Shown here in pieces: positions 1 through 7,233 of a stretch of 64,000 bases of DNA. The position numbers and the translations under genes were made by a program. The notes under the pieces were generated by a model. That model saw nothing but the letters and a program-made list of their open reading frames with translations, had not been told where the DNA came from and did no database searches. Position 1 is the stretch's first letter. Every line of letters begins with the position of its first letter. Origin of the DNA: Synechococcus sp. ATX 2A4 (GTDB lineage Bacteria > Cyanobacteriota > Cyanobacteriia > PCC-6307 > Cyanobiaceae); NCBI RefSeq assembly GCF_024346375.1, contig NZ_JAGQCV010000001.1, positions 310,001-374,000 of the forward strand, in the 5' to 3' direction.

Positions 1-13
1 GGCATGACGATCG

Positions 14-313
14 TCATGCCTGACGCGGCGCCGGCAGCAACTGCCAGGCGGCAGCCGCCAGGGCGATGTTGCCGATCAAGGTGGTGAAGGCCTGGAACAC
101 CACCAGGCCGCGCAGGGCTTCGGTGTTATCGAACAGGTGCCAGGTGCAGGCCGCCATGGCGCTCACAAGGGCGGGCAACATGGCCAACGCCAACCAGCGC
201 CATTGCGGTTCCTGGCGCCGCTCCCCCCAGCGCACGATCGCGGCGATCGCCAGCATCCATTCCAACACCGAGGCGATGTGGATCCACCAGGTGGGAAGCG
301 AGAGCGCGTGCAT
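14..313 (-). CDS. DUF2499 (Ycf49-like) small membrane protein
   Basis: A 99-residue hydrophobic protein beginning MHALSLPTWWIHIASVLEW, which is the characteristic start of the DUF2499 family of cyanobacteria and plastids. About three membrane segments can be seen (residues 9-28, 40-56 and 70-92), with a short basic loop (RWGERRQEPQWR) between the first two. Its function is not known; it is assumed to sit in a photosynthetic or plasma membrane. The ATG is 28 nt from the divergent csaB start, so the two genes share a very short upstream region. The stop is 14 nt from the window edge, so what follows it cannot be seen. Confidence 0.82.
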   Translation of the reverse strand: MHALSLPTWWIHIASVLEWMLAIAAIVRWGERRQEPQWRWLALAMLPALVSAMAACTWHLFDNTEALRGLVVFQAFTTLIGNIALAAAAWQLLPAPRQA

Positions 314-340
314 CGGAGCGTCCGCTCGAATGGGCTCATC

Positions 341-1429
341 ATGAAGGACCTTGCTGCCGCTGCGTCAGACAGCTCGATGCCGACCCACCCCCTGCTCTGC
401 GGTTACTACGGCGAGCACAACCTCGGCGATGACGCCTTGCTCGCGGCCCTGTTGGCGCAGCTGCCGGCGGGGTGCGACCCGCTCGTGACCGCGTTCGATC
501 GAGAGGAGGTGGAGCGCTGCTTCGGGGTGCGCACGGTGGAGCGGCGCCGCCTGCCGGCGGTGCTGCAGGCCCTGGGCAGCTGCGACGCGCTGGTGCTGGG
601 TGGCGGCAGCCTGCTGCAGGACGCCACCAGCTTCGGCAGCCTGATCTATTACACGGCGCTGATCCTGCGGGCACGGCTGGCGGGCCTGCCGGTGCTGCTC
701 TGGGGCCAGGGGCTGGGCCCGCTGCGCCGGCGCCGCAGCCGCCTGCTGGTGCAGCGCCTGCTGCCGCTGGTGCAGGGGATCACCTGGCGGGATACCGGTT
801 CAGCCGCCATGGCTGCAGGGTGGGGCATAGAGGCACCGGTGGGTAGTGATCCGGTGTGGTCGTTGCCGGCCCAGCGCTGGCAAGGGCCGGGCGGCCCGAT
901 CGTGCTCTGCTGGCGCCCCACCGCGCTGCTCACCGACAGCGGCTGGGCCGTGCTGCTGCAGGCCCTCGATCAGGTGGCCACCCGCCTGGACCGGCCGGTG
1001 CACTGGCTCCCCTTCCACCGCCAGCAGGACACGGGCTTGCTGCAGGAGTTGCGGGAGCGGCGCCTGGTGCCACCGGGCCTTGAGGCCCGCAGCCGCGACC
1101 TGCAGGTGGAAAATCCCCAGCAGGCCTGCGAGCAGTTCCGTGGGGCCGCGCTGGTGGTGTCGATGCGGTTGCATGGCCTGATCCTGGCCGCCCTGGCGGG
1201 GGCCCCCTGCGCCGCCCTCAGCTACGACCCGAAGGTGAAGAGGGCCGCCGAGGCCCTGGCTTGCCCCTGCACCGACCTGGAAGCGGGGGCCATGGCCATG
1301 CCCCAGGCAGCGGCCCTGGGGCAGAGCTGGCTGAGCGTGGCGGAGATTCCGCCGGCACCAGCCACCATCAACCAGTTGCGACAGCAGACGGGGGTTCACG
1401 CTGAACTGCTGCATCACCAGCTGGGCTGA
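341..1429 (+). CDS. csaB: Polysaccharide pyruvyl transferase CsaB
   Basis: About 362 residues from ATG 341; a second ATG at 377 (MPTHPLLCGYYGEHNLGDDA) is an equally good start and begins right at the conserved domain. The N-terminal GxYGxxNxGDDA pattern, the LVLGGGSLLQD segment and the C-terminal SMRLHGLILAALAG segment are hallmarks of the polysaccharide pyruvyl transferase family (PF04230). The family moves a pyruvate ketal from phosphoenolpyruvate onto a cell-wall or surface polysaccharide, which in S-layer bacteria anchors SLH-domain proteins. The open frame extends upstream to 137 but overlaps the divergent DUF2499 gene, so the long form is unlikely. Cytoplasmic enzyme, no signal peptide. 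Confidence 0.85.
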   Translation: MKDLAAAASDSSMPTHPLLCGYYGEHNLGDDALLAALLAQLPAGCDPLVTAFDREEVERCFGVRTVERRRLPAVLQALGSCDALVLGGGSLLQDATSFGSLIYYTALILRARLAGLPVLLWGQGLGPLRRRRSRLLVQRLLPLVQGITWRDTGSAAMAAGWGIEAPVGSDPVWSLPAQRWQGPGGPIVLCWRPTALLTDSGWAVLLQALDQVATRLDRPVHWLPFHRQQDTGLLQELRERRLVPPGLEARSRDLQVENPQQACEQFRGAALVVSMRLHGLILAALAGAPCAALSYDPKVKRAAEALACPCTDLEAGAMAMPQAAALGQSWLSVAEIPPAPATINQLRQQTGVHAELLHHQLG

Positions 1430-1502
1430 TGGCGAGGAGCTCGCTCGCAGCTGGGCCGCCTGGCAGCTTGACTGGCAAGGCGATGCCCTTGGCCGCTCTG
1501 CG

Positions 1503-1601
1503 ATGGACCGCGTGAAACTGCAGATCCTGCTCAGCGTATTGATCCCGCTGGGCGGGATTGCCTATTGGCTGAGCACCCTCGGCTTCTTCGACAAGCCTTA
1601 A
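1503..1601 (+). CDS. Possible 32-residue single-span membrane peptide
   Basis: ATG 1503 opens a short frame encoding MDRVKLQILLSVLIPLGGI followed by AYWLSTLGFFDKP. One membrane span (residues 6-24) lies between a basic N terminus and a short tail, the shape of small photosystem or NDH subunits, but it does not match a subunit I know. The frame is open further upstream (a W-rich stretch ending GDALGRSA) but contains no ATG, GTG or TTG before it runs into csaB. It lies 73 nt behind csaB and is followed at once by a hairpin, which fits a small real gene. No clear ribosome binding site. It could be chance. Confidence 0.4.
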   Translation: MDRVKLQILLSVLIPLGGIAYWLSTLGFFDKP

Positions 1602-1603
1602 TT

Positions 1604-1629
1604 AAAGGATCGCCGACCGCGCATCCTTT
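1604..1629 (+). terminator. Hairpin between converging csaB unit and peroxiredoxin
   Basis: AAAGGAT at 1604-1610 pairs with ATCCTTT at 1623-1629 around a 12-nt loop, followed by a single further T. It sits two bases after the stop of the 32-residue ORF and 40 bases before the stop of the converging peroxiredoxin gene, the expected place for a bidirectional terminator. The stem is short and AT-rich. Confidence 0.45.
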
Positions 1630-1668
1630 TGTGGGCTCTTCGGTCCTGGGCTGCCAGGTGGTGGGCGC

Positions 1669-2241
1669 TCAGGTGGTGAGCGATTCGCTGGACAGCAGGC
1701 GCAGGCGCCCGAGCTGGTCGAGCACCTCCTGGCTGTGGCCGCTTGGCCGCACCGCCACCCACCGGGCCCGCAGCGTGCCTTGAGGGTCGATCAGGAACGT
1801 GTGACGCTGGGAGAATGGGGGCAGCCATGAGCCGTAGAGCTGGCTCACCTTGCCGCCGGGATCGGAGAGCAGGGGAAAGGTCAGTCCCTCGCTGTCACAG
1901 AAGGCGGCATGGTCGTCGAGGGCATCGGCGCTGATGCCTGCCGCTTCGGCCTCAAGGCTGTGGAAACGGGCCAGATCCTTCTGAAAACCACGGGCTTCCA
2001 GCGTGCAACCGCCCGTGAAATCCTTCGGATAGAAATAAAGCGCCAGCCAGCGTCCGCGGAAATCCCCTAACCCCAAAGTGGTGGGTTCGGGCTGATCGGC
2101 GGTGAAGGCCGGCAAGCTGAAATCGGGAGCCGGGCGCTCCAGCTCTGGCAGCGTCCCGCCCATCGCGCTAACTGGACGCGGACGCGCCAGCCAGGCGGAG
2201 AAGAACAGGGCAGAAGCCTGCAGGAGTTGTCGACGTTTCAC
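1669..2241 (-). CDS. Exported peroxiredoxin of the PrxQ/BCP type, altered resolving Cys
   Basis: A 190-residue protein. Residues 1-26 (MKRRQLLQASALFFSAWLARP) form a signal peptide, pointing to the lumen or periplasm. The thioredoxin-fold part has the peroxidatic site YPKDFTGGCTLEARGF. In standard PrxQ/BCP the motif is GCTxEACxF, with a resolving Cys five residues after the first; here that Cys is Arg. Another Cys occurs in AAFCDSEGL and could serve instead, or the enzyme may work as a one-Cys peroxiredoxin reduced by an outside thiol. It reduces H2O2 or lipid peroxides if the family role holds. It starts 21 nt behind rpmB on the same strand and is probably co-transcribed. Confidence 0.85.
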   Translation of the reverse strand: MKRRQLLQASALFFSAWLARPRPVSAMGGTLPELERPAPDFSLPAFTADQPEPTTLGLGDFRGRWLALYFYPKDFTGGCTLEARGFQKDLARFHSLEAEAAGISADALDDHAAFCDSEGLTFPLLSDPGGKVSQLYGSWLPPFSQRHTFLIDPQGTLRARWVAVRPSGHSQEVLDQLGRLRLLSSESLTT

Positions 2242-2262
2242 CGAAACCGGAGGGGGAACGGT

Positions 2263-2499
2263 TCAGATTTTGGCGAGGTTGATGCCCAGTTCGCGGGCGT
2301 AAGCACCAAGGCCTTTCTTCTGGATCGTGCGCAGAGTGCGGGTGGCCACGCGCAGCTTCACCCAGCGGTTGCCCTCGGCCCACCACAGACGCCGCTCCTG
2401 CAGGTTCACCTGCTGGAGCTTCTTGGTGCGCACGTGGGAATGGCTGACGGCCATGCCGTTGTTGGCACGCTTGCCGGTGAGCTGACAAACCCGGGACAT
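2263..2499 (-). CDS. rpmB: 50S ribosomal protein L28
   Basis: A 78-residue basic protein with the full L28 pattern: [20 protein letters not shown] at the N terminus, the [16 protein letters not shown] core and the RTIQKKGL segment. It is a late-assembling component of the large ribosomal subunit. The length is normal for cyanobacteria. The next gene upstream on the same strand is htpG, but more than 2 kb of decayed sequence lies between them, so rpmB must now use a promoter in the 2500-2640 region. Confidence 0.95.
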   Translation of the reverse strand: MSRVCQLTGKRANNGMAVSHSHVRTKKLQQVNLQERRLWWAEGNRWVKLRVATRTLRTIQKKGLGAYARELGINLAKI

Positions 2500-2639
2500 G
2501 AAGGCAACCGATACTCAGTGGACGGGCAGCAACCAGGAATCTGGAGTGCGCCAAGGGGCCACCATAACAAAGGGGTGAACCTCCCAAGCGGAATCAGCCA
2601 GACTGACAAGCAGCAACGCTCAGTGCTTGATCAGCCGGC

Positions 2640-2985
2640 CAGTGGTGAGCGCGGCGAAGCTGTGCATGCAGATGGTTGACGTTGGAGTCGAGCAATAAGA
2701 ATTTCACCGGCCCCCTGGTCAGGGGGTACCAGCGGCCCTTCGGATGTCGTGGTTGCCCAGCACGGCATGGAAGGACAGGTCGGCGGCGAGCAAAGCCTTG
2801 TCGGGGATGGGGACCATGTCGTTCACCTGGCTGAGGTGGCCCAGCGGATCGACGTTGCCGCCCCAAGCTCCACCAGTTCCATGGGCCGGGCGCAATGGAC
2901 GGCCGCCATGGCCCTGCATACAGCCCGCTGGGCCTCGTTGCCGCCGCCGGTTTCGGCCGAGGACAGCCAGGCGCACTGGGCGGCT
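2640..2985 (-). pseudogene. Remnant of a metallophosphoesterase gene
   Basis: Pieces of a calcineurin-like phosphoesterase can be read on the minus strand, but only by changing frame at least twice. In order: RLAVL, then GGGNEAQRAVCRAMA in the next frame, then ELGGNVDPLGHLSQVND (the place of the LGDNxY motif, with the metal-binding Asp changed), AADLSFHAVLGNHDIRR (an intact GNHD metal motif at about 2735-2760), and after another shift GPVKFLLLDSNVN near 2680-2710. The order and spacing match secreted cyanobacterial metallophosphoesterases. The C-terminal half with the GHxH motif is gone. No usable start. This is a decayed gene, not a functional short ORF. Confidence 0.7.
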
Positions 2986-3336
2986 GTACAACCAACCCGA
3001 CAACAGCAAGGCGGATTGTCAGCTTCTCGCAGGCTCGTGAGAGTTCGGGCGCGGTGCTGGATCAGCCTGATTCAAGCCTGCCTGCGGGATCCTTGTCGTG
3101 GATTCCGCACCACAACAAGGCCAAGCCACAGCCCGACGATCATGGCGCCACCCCCAGGTGAGGCCCGGCGTTGATCTGGAGCGCCGCTAGCAAGGGGGGC
3201 GGTGTGGTGGCGTGTCAGTGAGCGCACCACTGACGGCAGTGGTCTGCCGGACTGGGGTGCGACGAGCCGGTATCCCTTGCAACACCGCTGCCAGGAATAA
3301 TTCTGCTATGAGGTGACTCAGCCATCTAACTAGGCC
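2986..3336. other. Intergenic, no gene seen
   Basis: About 350 bases between the metallophosphoesterase remnant and the PGPLP protein. Frames here are short and do not resemble known proteins. It must contain the promoter of the plus-strand gene at 3337; an AGGTGA at 3311-3316 is too far from the TTG start to be its ribosome binding site. Confidence 0.5.
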
Positions 3337-3930
3337 TTGGCGAAAATCCTCACTTCTTTTGGCCAAGCATCCTGCGCCAAGTCAGTGGCCTCCTCTTCTC
3401 TGCACCGACTCGGTGCATTGGCCAAAACAGCCCTTGGTGCTGCTGTGATTGCCATCGGGAGCATTGGTCTTACCGCCGGTCAGGCCGAAGCTCTTGTCGT
3501 TACTGTTGAAGTGGGCGGTTCCACATTCGAAGTGACCACCTTCACGGGGCTCTACAACGACAACATCGGCAAATTCGAAACTGCGGCCAATGGTGGCGTG
3601 ATGCCTTGGTGGGATGACGAACAACTTGCGCTTGACCTCGCTGAAACAGTGGGCAATGCCTTTGGCGCAACCAACGGGCCCTTTGGGCCCTTCTTCGCAT
3701 ATGATTTTGTGGATCCGAGTATCTTTGTCGCCGTCGGTTCTAGTTTTGGCAGTGTTGTAGCTATTACGGGCGCTACCAATGTAGTGAGTTCAGAAACATG
3801 GGCCCAAGCAACCGAAGTGCCAGGCCCATTGCCTGCCCTTGGCGCCGCTGCTGCATTCGGCTTCAGCCGCAAGCTCAGGAAGCGAATTAAGGATAGCGAA
3901 AGTTCTTTTTCGAGCACTTACACTCTCTGA
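3337..3930 (+). CDS. Secreted protein with PGPLP-type C-terminal sorting signal
   Basis: 197 residues if translation begins at TTG 3337; the true start could be a little downstream. Residues 30-52 (TALGAAVIAIGSIGLTAGQAEA) form a signal peptide with an AEA cleavage site. The middle part has no recognised domain. The C-terminal tail EVPGPLPALGAAAAFGFSR followed by KLRKRIK is the cyanobacterial variant of the PEP-CTERM signal: a short proline motif, one membrane span, then a basic cluster. Proteins of this type are sorted by an exosortase and often end up at the cell surface. No exosortase gene is in this window. Base composition is visibly more AT-rich than the flanking core genes, fitting an acquired island. 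Confidence 0.75.
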   Translation: MAKILTSFGQASCAKSVASSSLHRLGALAKTALGAAVIAIGSIGLTAGQAEALVVTVEVGGSTFEVTTFTGLYNDNIGKFETAANGGVMPWWDDEQLALDLAETVGNAFGATNGPFGPFFAYDFVDPSIFVAVGSSFGSVVAITGATNVVSSETWAQATEVPGPLPALGAAAAFGFSRKLRKRIKDSESSFSSTYTL

Positions 3931-4249
3931 TCCAATACTTGTCACCTTTCACGGCTGCTAAGTCCTTTTTAACCAAGGCAGTGGGGCTTTTGATCCACCA
4001 GTGAGCAGGCGATTTTAAGCCACCGCTGACCATTAATTAGCCCACCCCTTTCCGCTGCTTGTTCCGTGGATAACTCATTCGCACTTGATCGTTGATTCTT
4101 GTTCTACTGCTGCCACGCTCCTGAGAGGTTCACGTTCAAGCACTTCGAACAACTGGTTCGCTTCCCAGTCTCTGTCCCTGGCCCCATTGGGCCGCCTGAA
4201 CGTCTCCGCCAGTGACTGACATTCCAGTGGCAGCGGTAGCTCTCGCCCG
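3931..4249. other. AT-richer intergenic stretch, no gene seen
   Basis: Behind the PGPLP protein. Only short shadow frames; a minus-strand frame covering 4075-4250 continues from the transposase remnant without recognisable homology. Confidence 0.4.
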
Positions 4250-4640
4250 CCGCTCGGACTGCCCGTAGTTGCTGTACAGGGTATGGAAGCCCTTGCGCAC
4301 CCCGGCCACCTTCGGGTTGGCGTGGATGTAGCGCAGCGTGGCCAGCATCCGCCACGTGTCTCTGGGATCAATCGGCGTGGAGAAGTCGCGGGCCTCCCAG
4401 CAGTGGCCGCAGCGCCTCGTCAGCAGGCTCAGCGCCATCGCCGAATACCAGCCAGCCGATCAACTGCATGATCCGTGGCAGGTCATGCCCCTGGGGCGTC
4501 TGCAACAGCTACCAGCAGCAGATCCCGGCGCCGCACCCCGCGGGAGATCAGGAAGGCCCGGCTGTTGCAGCGCAGGGTGATGTGGAAACTGCAACCATCA
4601 GGAAGTTGTCTTGCAGAGCGTCCCCTACATCGAACTCTGC
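4250..4640 (-). pseudogene. Dead REP-associated (Y1/IS200-like) transposase
   Basis: Three blocks of a Y1-type transposase can be read in different minus-strand frames. About 4520-4600: SFHITLRCNSRAFLISRGV and RRRDLLLVAVADA. About 4440-4505: LLQTPQGHDLPRIMQLIGW. About 4260-4440: YSAMALSLLTRRCGHCWEA, RDFSTPIDPRDTWRML, LRYIHANPKVAGVRKGF, LYSNYGQ. Between the first and second block the segment that normally contains the MPNHxH catalytic HUH motif is deleted, so the product would be inactive even without the frameshifts. These transposases usually occur as single copies next to REP palindromes. Marks the rpmB-htpG gap as a site of past insertion. Confidence 0.75.
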
Positions 4641-4752
4641 GCCCTGGGTCGTGGTCAGGGCGTACCACTGACAGCCGCAAAGGCTTTTGGGGGTGCAGCC
4701 GCCCTGCAGGGCCGCTTGCCCGGGGATGGTCCCCTGGCCCAGAGGCGGAGCC

Positions 4753-6642
4753 TCAAAGGCCCCGCTCCATCAGGCGGCCCATCAGGTCGGAGCTGCGCTG
4801 CTGGAAGCCGGCCAGCTGGTTGGGCTCGAGGCCGCCCACCGAGAGGCGGGCCAGCTCGTAGATGTGCCGGCCGAGATCGTCGGCCAGCTGCTGGCTGGGG
4901 GAGCTGCCGCCGCCGGTGATCACCGCGCCGGCAGAGAGCTTGAGCAGCCCTTCCACCAGGGGGTGGCGGCGGTTGATCAGCAGCACGTGGTGGTCGGGCA
5001 GGCCGGGCAGCCGTTGCTCCATCAGGGCGCCCATGTCGTTGATGCGGCGCATCTGCTCGGGCAACAGGATCAGGGCGGCCGGGGCGTTGTCGCCTTTGAG
5101 GGCCTGCACCTGGATGGTCACCTTGTCGTTGGCCAGGGCCTGCTTGAACAGGTTGCGCAGCTTCTCTGTGCTGTCGGTGCCCTGGGCATCGCTGAGCTCG
5201 CTCTCCTTCTCTTGAAGGCTGTCGTCGAGTTCAGCATCGACGCGGCGGAAGGTGAGCTCCTCGTGGCGCGTTTCCAGCCAGGGGATGAACTGGGCATCGA
5301 TCAACGCATCGGCCAGCAGCACCTCGGCCCCCTGGCCCTGCCAGAGCGCGAGGGCTCCGGCCTGGCCAGCCTCATCGGTGCAATAGAGGATGCGCTTGTC
5401 GTTGTCGGCAGGCAGACGGCTGCGGTAGCTGGAAAGCGTGGTGAAGGTTTTGCCCTCCACGGCAATCGGCTCAGGGTCGGCGGCGGCGGCGGTGGTCCCG
5501 AACAGCACCAGATCCGCCACCTGCTCGGCGAATTTGTCGTCTTCCATGGCGCCGATCTTGATGAAAGGCGCGATGCCCTCCCAGATCTCCGCGTAGCGGT
5601 TCGGCTCATCCTTCTGCAGTTGCTTGAGCCGATCACCCACCTTCTTGGCCACGAAGCCGCCGATCGAACGCACCCGGCGGTCGGTCTGCAGGGCGGAGCG
5701 GCTCACGTTGAGGGGGATGTCGGGGGAGTCGATCACGCCGCGCAGGGGCAGGAGGTAGCGGGGCACCACTTCCTTGATCGAATCGCTGACGAACACCTGA
5801 TTGCAATAGAGGCGGATTTCGCCCTTTTCCCAATCGCCCCGGCCGGTGAGCCTGGGGAAGTAGAGGATGCCCTGGAGGGTATAGGGATAGTCGGTGTTGA
5901 GGTGCACCCAGAGCAGGGGATCGCCCTGGAAGGGATAGAGATAGCGATAGAGCTCGATGTAGTCGTTGTCGGTGAGGTCGCGGGCGCTCTGGCGCCAGGG
6001 AGCCTGCCGCTTATTGACGGCTTGTCCTTCCAGCTGCACTTCCACTGGCAGGAAGTCGCAGTAGGTGGTGATGAGCGAACGGATGCGGGAAGGCTCGATG
6101 TATTCCATCTCCTCCTCCTGCAGATGCAGGATCACATCGGTGCCCGGCTCGGCGCGTTCGCCTGATTCGAGGCTGAAGTTGGGGGAGCCGTCGCAGCTCC
6201 AGCGCACGGGTTCGGAATCCGGTCGTGCACTTCGGCTCACCAGCTCCACTTTGACCGCCACCATGAAACTGGAGTAGAAACCAAGGCCGAAATGGCCAAT
6301 GATGGCGTCGTCTTCCCGTTTGTACTTCTCCAGGAATTCTTCAGCACTGGAGAAGGCCACCTGGTTGATGTAGCGCTTCACCTCATCGGCCGTCATGCCG
6401 ATGCCGTTGTCACTGATGGTGAGAGTCTTGGCTTCGCGATCGATGCGGATCTGAATCCGGCCTTCCTCACCCTCACTGCAATCGCCGGCCATCGCAGCCA
6501 TGCGGCGCTTGCTGATGGCATCCACGCCATTGCTCACAAGCTCCCGCAGGAACACCTCATGGCCGGAATACACGGCCTTCTTGATGATCGGGAAGATATT
6601 CTCGGTGTGGATCTGAATCTGGCCCTGTTCCAGCACCGTCAT
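4753..6642 (-). CDS. htpG: Molecular chaperone HtpG (Hsp90)
   Basis: 629 residues, full length. N-terminal GHKL ATPase domain with HTENIFPIIKKAVYSGHEVF, ELVSNGVDA (ATP/Mg contact Asn), ISDNGIGM and GHFGLGFYSSFMV. Middle domain (about 220-480) and C-terminal dimerisation region follow; the MEEVD tail of eukaryotic Hsp90 is absent as in all bacteria. It helps late folding of client proteins, in cyanobacteria including phycobilisome linkers and the tetrapyrrole enzyme HemE. It starts at ATG 6642. No CIRCE-type inverted repeat was seen upstream. Confidence 0.96.
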   Translation of the reverse strand: MTVLEQGQIQIHTENIFPIIKKAVYSGHEVFLRELVSNGVDAISKRRMAAMAGDCSEGEEGRIQIRIDREAKTLTISDNGIGMTADEVKRYINQVAFSSAEEFLEKYKREDDAIIGHFGLGFYSSFMVAVKVELVSRSARPDSEPVRWSCDGSPNFSLESGERAEPGTDVILHLQEEEMEYIEPSRIRSLITTYCDFLPVEVQLEGQAVNKRQAPWRQSARDLTDNDYIELYRYLYPFQGDPLLWVHLNTDYPYTLQGILYFPRLTGRGDWEKGEIRLYCNQVFVSDSIKEVVPRYLLPLRGVIDSPDIPLNVSRSALQTDRRVRSIGGFVAKKVGDRLKQLQKDEPNRYAEIWEGIAPFIKIGAMEDDKFAEQVADLVLFGTTAAAADPEPIAVEGKTFTTLSSYRSRLPADNDKRILYCTDEAGQAGALALWQGQGAEVLLADALIDAQFIPWLETRHEELTFRRVDAELDDSLQEKESELSDAQGTDSTEKLRNLFKQALANDKVTIQVQALKGDNAPAALILLPEQMRRINDMGALMEQRLPGLPDHHVLLINRRHPLVEGLLKLSAGAVITGGGSSPSQQLADDLGRHIYELARLSVGGLEPNQLAGFQQRSSDLMGRLMERGL

Positions 6643-7233
6643 GGGATCAAAGGGTCATCAACGTCTCCGCGACCCTAGGAAATGGCCGTGACCTCGTTCA
6701 AGGGGACCAAAGGAGGGGTGACCGAACCCCCACCAAGGCTCCCCACCAAGGCTGGAGCCCTCCAGCAGCGCCGCTGGGGTCGTGGCCACGGCCAGCAGGG
6801 CTGGCATCGATCCGGCAACGGGGCAGGTTTGTTGAGCGCAGATCGTGGTGCGGCTGACTCCTTGAGCGCAGATCCTGCTGTGGCTGGCATCCGGCCCTGG
6901 AGATCAGGGGAATGCTTGAGCCCCAGTGGCGCGGAAGCAGCGAGAACGAGCAGAGAGTTGATGCTTTGGCATTGCAGCCTCAGAGGTGAGGAGGGTCGTG
7001 AGCAACACGTCGCTGCAGGCAAGCCTCGACTCCCATGCAGGGCAACAGCACTGCAGTGAGCTGCGAACAAGTGAATCAAGAACAGCGGACAAGCACCTCA
7101 AGGCCGCACGCTCAATCATCAGCTCAAGATTAAGCACAGCTCAAAGGGGCCTGTTTCAACGCGGCGCCAACACCCACTTCTCAATACAATCTCACCGTGT
7201 TAAGATTGATCAAGTTCGGCAGGCATTCGCTGC
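6643..7233. other. Divergent intergenic region, no gene seen
   Basis: 590 bases between the divergent htpG and receptor genes. Frames are short and arginine/proline-rich shadows. The last 60 bases before 7234 are AT-rich (CAATACAATCTCACCGTGTT, then AAGATTGATCAAG) and probably hold the receptor promoter. A 30-nt imperfect duplication lies at 6832-6891. Confidence 0.5.
6832..6891. repeat. Imperfect 30-nt tandem duplication
   Basis: Two adjacent 30-nt units both beginning TTGAGCGCAGATC; the rest agrees imperfectly (GTGGTGCGGCTG against CTGCTGTGGCTG). Non-coding as far as can be seen. Confidence 0.55.

Noticed and set aside
4687-6165. A 492-residue plus-strand frame opposite htpG
   Set aside because: Low-complexity antisense of htpG with no domain.
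6643-6700. CIRCE heat-shock operator upstream of htpG
   Set aside because: The TTAGCACTC-N9-GAGTGCTAA inverted repeat is not present.
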